Origin: Anaerolineae bacterium
GTDB lineage: Bacteria; Chloroflexota; Anaerolineae; Promineifilales; Promineifilaceae
Reading direction: 5' to 3'
NCBI GenBank assembly: GCA_023382655.1
Contig: JAHDWK010000002.1
Location: 372,001-436,000, forward strand
DNA length: 64,000 bases
The translations under genes and the position numbers were made by a program. A model generated the notes under the pieces. It was not told the DNA's origin. It did not search any database and worked only from the letters and a program-made list of their open reading frames with translations. This document shows, piece after piece, positions 59,869-64,000 of the stretch. Numbering within the stretch: position 1 is the stretch's first letter; the number at the start of each line of letters is the position of its first letter.

Positions 59869-61707
59869 ATGGGCTTCATTCTGGATGGCTTAGACACTGA
59901 AGATTATGACCGCAGTTATAGCGACCGGGAACTGGTCGGGCGGATTGCGGCGTATTTTCGGCCGTATGCCGGGCGGATGGCGGTGGTGGCGGTGACGCTG
60001 ACGCTCAATTCGCTGTTGGCGGTGGCCGGGCCAATTATCATTGCCCGCGCCATTGACATTATTGCCGAAAACCCAACGACGCAGGCAATGGCGCTGATGG
60101 CGTTAGGCGTGTCCTTGACGGGGGCGGCGGCCTGGGTATTTAACTACATCCGCCAATACTTTTCGGCCAACATCATTGGCAACGTGGTGTTGACGCTGCG
60201 GCGAGATGTGTTCCAGGCAACGGTGAACCACGATATGTCCTTTTTTGACGAGCATCCGTCGGGCAAAATTGTCAGCCGCATCACCTCGGATACGCAGGAT
60301 TTTGCGGCGACCGTTGACCTGACGTTGAATTTGCTCAGCCAGGTGTTTCTGGTGCTGTTTCTGACGGTTTATCTGCTCACCATTGACGTGGTCTTGACCG
60401 TTATTTTGCTGGCAATGACGCCGCTGGCGGCGTGGATTGCCCTGGCCTTTCGCCATCGGGCGCGGGAGGTGACCCAAAAGGCGCGGCGGGTCACGGCCGT
60501 GATCAATGCCCAAATTCAGGAATCGGTCAGCGGCATCATTGTGGCTAAAAATTTCCGGCAGGAAACGGCCGTCTACCAGACCTTCCACGCCAACAATGAA
60601 CAGGCTTACGCCGTGAACCTGCGGCGGGGCATGACGCTCATGTCCATTTTCCCCATCATGGTGCTGGCGTCGGGGTTTGGCACGGCCGTACTCGTTTTGG
60701 CCGGTGGGCTGGCAACGCGGGCGGATAGCATCCTGGGCGGGGTGACGGCCATTTCTCCCGGCGAATGGTTTTTGTTCATGCAGGCGGTCGGGTTTTACTG
60801 GTGGCCGATGATGGGCATTGCCTCGTTCTGGAGCCAGTTTCAGGACGGCCTGTCAGCGGCCGAACGGGTGTTTGCCCTGATTGACCTGGAACCCAACGTG
60901 CAGCAGACGGGGGATGAAGGGGTGGCGGGGATTGACGGCCGTATCCAGTTTCAGCACCTCATCTTCAGCTACAGTGACAAAGAGGTGGTTTTGCCCGACT
61001 TTTCGCTGGAGATTGTGCCTGGCGAGACGGTGGCGTTGGTGGGGCACACGGGCGCGGGCAAGAGCAGCATTGCCAAGCTGGTGGCCCGGTATTATGAATT
61101 TCAGGGTGGGCAGTTGTGGATAGACGGCCGTGACATTCGCTCCTTCAATTTGCCCCAATACCGGCGGCACATTGGCGGCGTACCCCAGGAGCCGTTCCTG
61201 TTTGCCGGGACGGTGCGCGAGAATATCCGCTACGGCCGTCCCGACGCCAACGACGCCGAGGTCATCACCGCCGCCAACCGCATCAGCGACGGTGAATGGC
61301 TGAATGGGTTAGTACGCGGGCTGGACACGGATGTGGGTGAACGGGGCAGCAATCTGTCTATGGGGCAGCGGCAGTTGGTGGCGCTGGCGCGGGTGCTGCT
61401 GAAAGACCCGGCCATTTTCATCCTGGACGAGGCCACCGCCAGCGTAGACCCCTTCACCGAAACACAGATTCAAGAAGGGCTGGATGTGGTTATGGCCGAG
61501 CGCACGGCGATTGTGATTGCCCACCGCCTCTCGACCATTAAACATGCCGACCGGATTGTGGTGATGGATCACGGCCGTATCATCGAAGAAGGCACACATG
61601 ACCAACTGATGGCCCAAAGCGGCCATTATGCCGACCTGTACAACACCTACTTCCGCCACCAGTCATTGGCCTATATTAACGAACAATTCCTGGAGATTAC
61701 GGCGTAA
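59869..61707 (+). CDS. ABC exporter half-transporter with degenerate signature
   Basis: 612 residues: six TM helices, Walker A GHTGAGKSS, signature LSMGQRQ (second Gly replaced by Met) and Walker B IFILDEATASVD with the catalytic Glu present. Its changes complement those of the half at 56394: its intact Walker site would face the normal LSGGQ of the partner, and its weak signature would face the partner's weak Walker B. That gives one active and one degenerate site in the heterodimer. Substrate unknown (lipid, drug or peptide). Confidence 0.9.
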   Translation: MGFILDGLDTEDYDRSYSDRELVGRIAAYFRPYAGRMAVVAVTLTLNSLLAVAGPIIIARAIDIIAENPTTQAMALMALGVSLTGAAAWVFNYIRQYFSANIIGNVVLTLRRDVFQATVNHDMSFFDEHPSGKIVSRITSDTQDFAATVDLTLNLLSQVFLVLFLTVYLLTIDVVLTVILLAMTPLAAWIALAFRHRAREVTQKARRVTAVINAQIQESVSGIIVAKNFRQETAVYQTFHANNEQAYAVNLRRGMTLMSIFPIMVLASGFGTAVLVLAGGLATRADSILGGVTAISPGEWFLFMQAVGFYWWPMMGIASFWSQFQDGLSAAERVFALIDLEPNVQQTGDEGVAGIDGRIQFQHLIFSYSDKEVVLPDFSLEIVPGETVALVGHTGAGKSSIAKLVARYYEFQGGQLWIDGRDIRSFNLPQYRRHIGGVPQEPFLFAGTVRENIRYGRPDANDAEVITAANRISDGEWLNGLVRGLDTDVGERGSNLSMGQRQLVALARVLLKDPAIFILDEATASVDPFTETQIQEGLDVVMAERTAIVIAHRLSTIKHADRIVVMDHGRIIEEGTHDQLMAQSGHYADLYNTYFRHQSLAYINEQFLEITA

Positions 61708-61711
61708 ACAA

Positions 61712-61741
61712 AAAGACCTGTCGCATGACAGGTCTTTATTA
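61712..61741 (+). terminator. Rho-independent terminator of the ABC operon
   Basis: AAAGACCTGTC and GACAGGTCTTT form an 11-bp perfect stem with a GCAT loop, followed by TTTATTAT, five bases after the stop codon. Confidence 0.85.
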
Positions 61742-61763
61742 TGGGACACACAAAGACTAAATT

Positions 61764-61928
61764 TTAAGAAGTGGCGGGCCGGGGTGGACGTAGGGTCGTT
61801 TTTTCGGTTTGCAGCATCTTGATCAGGCGCAAGACGGCCCATCGTTTGACTTCATTGTCTTTAGCCTGACGCACCGGCTGCCCATTGTCCACCACCCACA
61901 TCTGGTTTCTGATTTCTTGTAATTGCAT
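61764..61928 (-). CDS. 54-residue small protein
   Basis: An open frame from ATG 61928 to TAA 61764 with GAGGG six bases upstream of the start. The product begins MQLQEIRNQMWVVDNGQPVR and contains a helix WAVLRLIKMLQTEK and a Pro/Arg-rich end. No family recognised. It lies 116 bases downstream of the HAD gene on the same strand in a 337-base gap (61708-62044). Coding is supported by a good ribosome site and an amphipathic composition only. Confidence 0.5.
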   Translation of the reverse strand: MQLQEIRNQMWVVDNGQPVRQAKDNEVKRWAVLRLIKMLQTEKTTLRPPRPATS

Positions 61929-62044
61929 CGTTTCCCTCACTTTTGTTACAGCACAACCTCCAATACAATCTACCGTGAGGGTAGGCCGATGGGCTTACGG
62001 CAAAACTTAACGATACGGCCGTGTCCCCTGTATTCACGCCCTCT

Positions 62045-62788
62045 TTACTCCCGGCTTTTAAGCGGTACAAAATCGAGCAATTGGGCGAGTGTGGAAATGC
62101 GGTTTACGTTGGGGGGGATGTCTTGTACGGTGCCCTGGTTGGCTCGATCCAGCCAGATACCTTGCCCATACGCTCCCTGTTCCACCGCCCCAATCGCATC
62201 CACATTCAAATTGTCGCCCACATACATACATTGAGCCGCGGGCGTGTGCAGTCGGGCTGCGGCTCGTCGAAATATGGTTTTACTGGGTTTATGGACGCCC
62301 ACCTCTTCGCTGATGGTGATGTGTGGTGTGGGAATATACGCACCCACCAGATGTTCCATTACCGGGCGTACCGTGGTGGAGTGGTTAGACAAAATCCCCA
62401 ACGACAGACCTGTCTGATACAGCTTTTTCAGGGTGAACAGCACATCATCATATAAGGTGGTGGGCAGTTGCCCATACGCAATGTAGATGCGGTAAGCCAG
62501 TTCGCGGCTGGTATCAGGATAACCCAGGCGGAGGAGCATCTGCCGGTAAAAGTCCATGATTTCCTGTCGCGTTTGCGGTTTGATGGCCCCATCTGCCCGC
62601 CCCAGAGCAATATCGGCCAGGAGTGATTCTCTGGCGGCGCGGAAATCTTCTATCGGGTAGTAGATACCTTCATGCTGGAACAACACGGCCGTGCGTTCAA
62701 TGTGTGACATCTCCGGCTGCAACGTATATGCCAGCGTGAAATCCCAATCGAATATGACGGCCGTCATTCCCTTAACCGGCATTCTCAT
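62045..62788 (-). CDS. HAD-superfamily hydrolase
   Basis: 247 residues with all four HAD motifs: Asp14 and Asp16 in IFDWDFT, Ser/Thr in GILSNHS, Lys in VHKPSKTIF and the acidic motif YVGDNLNVDAIGA. The helical cap between motifs I and II (about 20-105) marks it as the phosphoglycolate-phosphatase-like subgroup. Substrate unknown. Starts at 62788, 62782 or 62767 are possible; AGAGGAA lies 11 bases before the first. Confidence 0.88.
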   Translation of the reverse strand: MRMPVKGMTAVIFDWDFTLAYTLQPEMSHIERTAVLFQHEGIYYPIEDFRAARESLLADIALGRADGAIKPQTRQEIMDFYRQMLLRLGYPDTSRELAYRIYIAYGQLPTTLYDDVLFTLKKLYQTGLSLGILSNHSTTVRPVMEHLVGAYIPTPHITISEEVGVHKPSKTIFRRAAARLHTPAAQCMYVGDNLNVDAIGAVEQGAYGQGIWLDRANQGTVQDIPPNVNRISTLAQLLDFVPLKSRE

Positions 62789-62898
62789 AAACCAACCAGT
62801 TCCTCTTGTATTCGCCCAGGCGACATCATGAGAAGCATTGTATGAAAACCACCCCTTTTGTTCAGTGAAAAAGGCGATGATTTTACGGGATAAGCAAA

Positions 62899-62934
62899 AA
62901 ACCCGAAGGGGGTATTAACGCTCCCTTCGGGTTT
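62899..62934 (-). terminator. Rho-independent terminator after gatB
   Basis: AAACCCGAAGGG and CCCTTCGGGTTT form a 12-bp perfect stem; on the minus strand it is followed by a run of six T. It lies 53 bases past the gatB stop codon. Confidence 0.9.
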
Positions 62935-62986
62935 CATATGAAGTTTGTCGTAACCGCTTTGACGGGTGAACCGGCTGAAGCCGTTA

Positions 62987-64000
62987 CTACGAACCGGGCA
63001 ATTCGGCCAGCTTTTGTGCCAAGAGCTGGTTCACCAGGGCAGGATTAGCCTTGCCTTGGCTTTGTCCCATCACCTGGCCCACAAACCAGCCACGCAGCTT
63101 TTCTTCACCGCTGGTGTAGCGAGCCACCATCTCCGGGTTATTTGCCAACACCTGAACAATGATGGTCTCAATAGCCGCTTCATCAGAGATTTGCGCCAGC
63201 CCTTTGGCCTGCACAATGGCGGAGGCGGATTGACCGCTTCCGAACATCTCCGCCAGCACTTCTTTGGCGGTGTTGTTGTTGATTGTGCCTTTGTCCACCA
63301 GGGCAATCAATTCTACCAACCCGGTGGGTCTCACCGGGATTTGCTCGATGCTCTGTTTGTGTTCGTTCATCAGCCGGAACAGTTCGTTGAGCAGCCATTT
63401 ACTGACGGATTTGGGGTCGCCGCCGGCGGTCACGGCCGTGTCCAACCATTCCGCTACCGCCCGTTCCTCCGTTAATACCCGCGCCTCATACGCCGTCAGT
63501 CCATACTCATTGACATAACGTTCGATTTTAGCACCCGGCAGTTCTGGCAAAGCCGCTTTGGCTTCGGCAATCCACGCCTCGGAAATAAACAACGGCGGTA
63601 AATCCGGTTCTGGGAAGTAACGGTAATCTTCAGCCTCCTCCTTGCTGCGCTGGCTGAAGGTACGCTTTTTGTCCTCATTCCAACCGCGCGTCTCCTGGAC
63701 CACGCGACCGCCCGATTCCACCACCTGTATTTGCCGCTCAATTTCGTGGGCGGAGCCATCAGCCAACGCCTTAAAGCTGTTCAGGTTTTTCAGTTCGGTG
63801 CGGGTGCCAAAAGTGGTGCTGCCCGACGGCCGTATACTGATATTCGGCTCCACGCGCAGCACCCCCTTCTCCATGTCGCCACTGTTTACACCCAGGTAGC
63901 GCAAAATCTGGCGAATTTTCATGGCGTAGGCCCGCGCCTCTTCGCCGCTGTGAATGTCCGGCTCGGAGACAATTTCCAGCAAGGGCACACCGGCCCGATT
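62987..64000 (-). CDS. gatB: Aspartyl/glutamyl-tRNA amidotransferase subunit B, 5' end outside window
   Basis: The C-terminal 337 residues of GatB. The frame is open to the window edge and reads [15 protein letters not shown], a conserved internal GatB block, so the start is beyond 64000. Further blocks: [37 protein letters not shown], and the YqeY-like C-terminal tail domain ([21 protein letters not shown]). GatCAB converts Glu-tRNA(Gln) and Asp-tRNA(Asn) to the amidated forms. Confidence 0.96.
   Translation of the reverse strand, partial: NRAGVPLLEIVSEPDIHSGEEARAYAMKIRQILRYLGVNSGDMEKGVLRVEPNISIRPSGSTTFGTRTELKNLNSFKALADGSAHEIERQIQVVESGGRVVQETRGWNEDKKRTFSQRSKEEAEDYRYFPEPDLPPLFISEAWIAEAKAALPELPGAKIERYVNEYGLTAYEARVLTEERAVAEWLDTAVTAGGDPKSVSKWLLNELFRLMNEHKQSIEQIPVRPTGLVELIALVDKGTINNNTAKEVLAEMFGSGQSASAIVQAKGLAQISDEAAIETIIVQVLANNPEMVARYTSGEEKLRGWFVGQVMGQSQGKANPALVNQLLAQKLAELPGS

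Larger units (their letters stand above)
125..63833. repeat. Dispersed highly iterated palindrome ACGGCCGT
   Basis: The self-complementary octamer ACGGCCGT recurs through the whole window; a hand scan found about 120 copies (for example at 125, 156, 349, 1131, 1434, 8150, 17118, 25763, 33400, 47192, 61571, 63826). At equal base frequencies about one copy would be expected in 64 kb. Most copies lie inside genes, read either as Thr-Ala-Val or as (Asp/Asn/His)-Gly-Arg. First-base variants (TCGGCCGT, GCGGCCGT) are much rarer. Long stretches lack it: 28256-29877 (putative cassette) and 12110-15482 (repeat protein). The pattern resembles the cyanobacterial HIP1 octamer in behaviour but not in sequence. 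Confidence 0.9.

Overview
The window looks like a chromosomal piece of a free-living, probably filamentous Chloroflexota bacterium (Anaerolineae in the broad sense). This is an inference. It rests on moderately high GC, very large Ig-like/DUF11/LamG secreted proteins, an ABC1-family kinase, a sensor-poor chemosensory operon without flagellar genes, and many paralogous signalling proteins. No rRNA, tRNA, CRISPR array, intact transposon or phage was recognised.

Layout. 0-1.6 kb: 3' part of a LamG surface protein closed by a strong terminator. 1.7-3.8 kb: OmpR-type regulator and histidine kinase. 3.9-7.4 kb: TetR regulator with a visible promoter/operator, a medium-chain reductase translationally coupled to a lactonase-like metallo-hydrolase, and a DinB-fold protein. 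7.6-8.8 kb: a second surface protein sharing a C-terminal module with the first. 9-11.7 kb (minus): thioesterase, NTF2-like protein, ABC1 kinase. 12-17.8 kb: a 1929-residue secreted mosaic protein. 18.3-28.5 kb: a ten-gene chemosensory operon (cheW, cheR, cheW, MCP, cheA-REC, cheB, REC, RsbT-like, triple GAF). 28.5-31.4 kb: a less GC-rich accessory pocket with a possible integron cassette (attC-like site), a TumE-type toxin-antitoxin pair, an orphan HigA and decayed sequence. 31.5-43.8 kb (mostly minus): a GNAT acetyltransferase, three tail-collar proteins, a relic of a second GNAT gene, and a 2928-residue secreted repeat protein. 44-51.4 kb (minus): membrane-anchored EEP phosphoesterase, P2-type ATPase, and APS kinase plus sulfurylase-kinase fusion behind a leader terminator. 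51.6-56.2 kb: a frameshifted hydrolase lipoprotein, a zinc-ribbon membrane protein, a trypsin-like protease and a VapBC pair. 56.4-61.7 kb: two half ABC exporters with complementary degenerate ATP sites, with a FAD oxidoreductase and a small protein between them. 61.7-64 kb (minus): a 54-codon ORF, a HAD hydrolase and the 3' part of gatB.

Two features run through the whole window. The self-complementary octamer ACGGCCGT occurs about 120 times by hand count, where about one is expected by chance, mostly inside genes, so it behaves like the cyanobacterial HIP1 element. Many gene junctions also carry short degenerate tandem repeats with a period near 7 bp, usually as a run followed by its complement, so they fold as hairpins. 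They overlap stop codons, twice supply the Shine-Dalgarno sequence, and in one case have become the coding linker between cheA and its receiver domain.

Functionally the region is dominated by cell-surface display and signal transduction. The chemosensory array has a receptor with almost no external domain, so input probably comes through cytoplasmic partners such as the kinase-less GAF protein and the RsbT-like protein encoded at the end of the operon.
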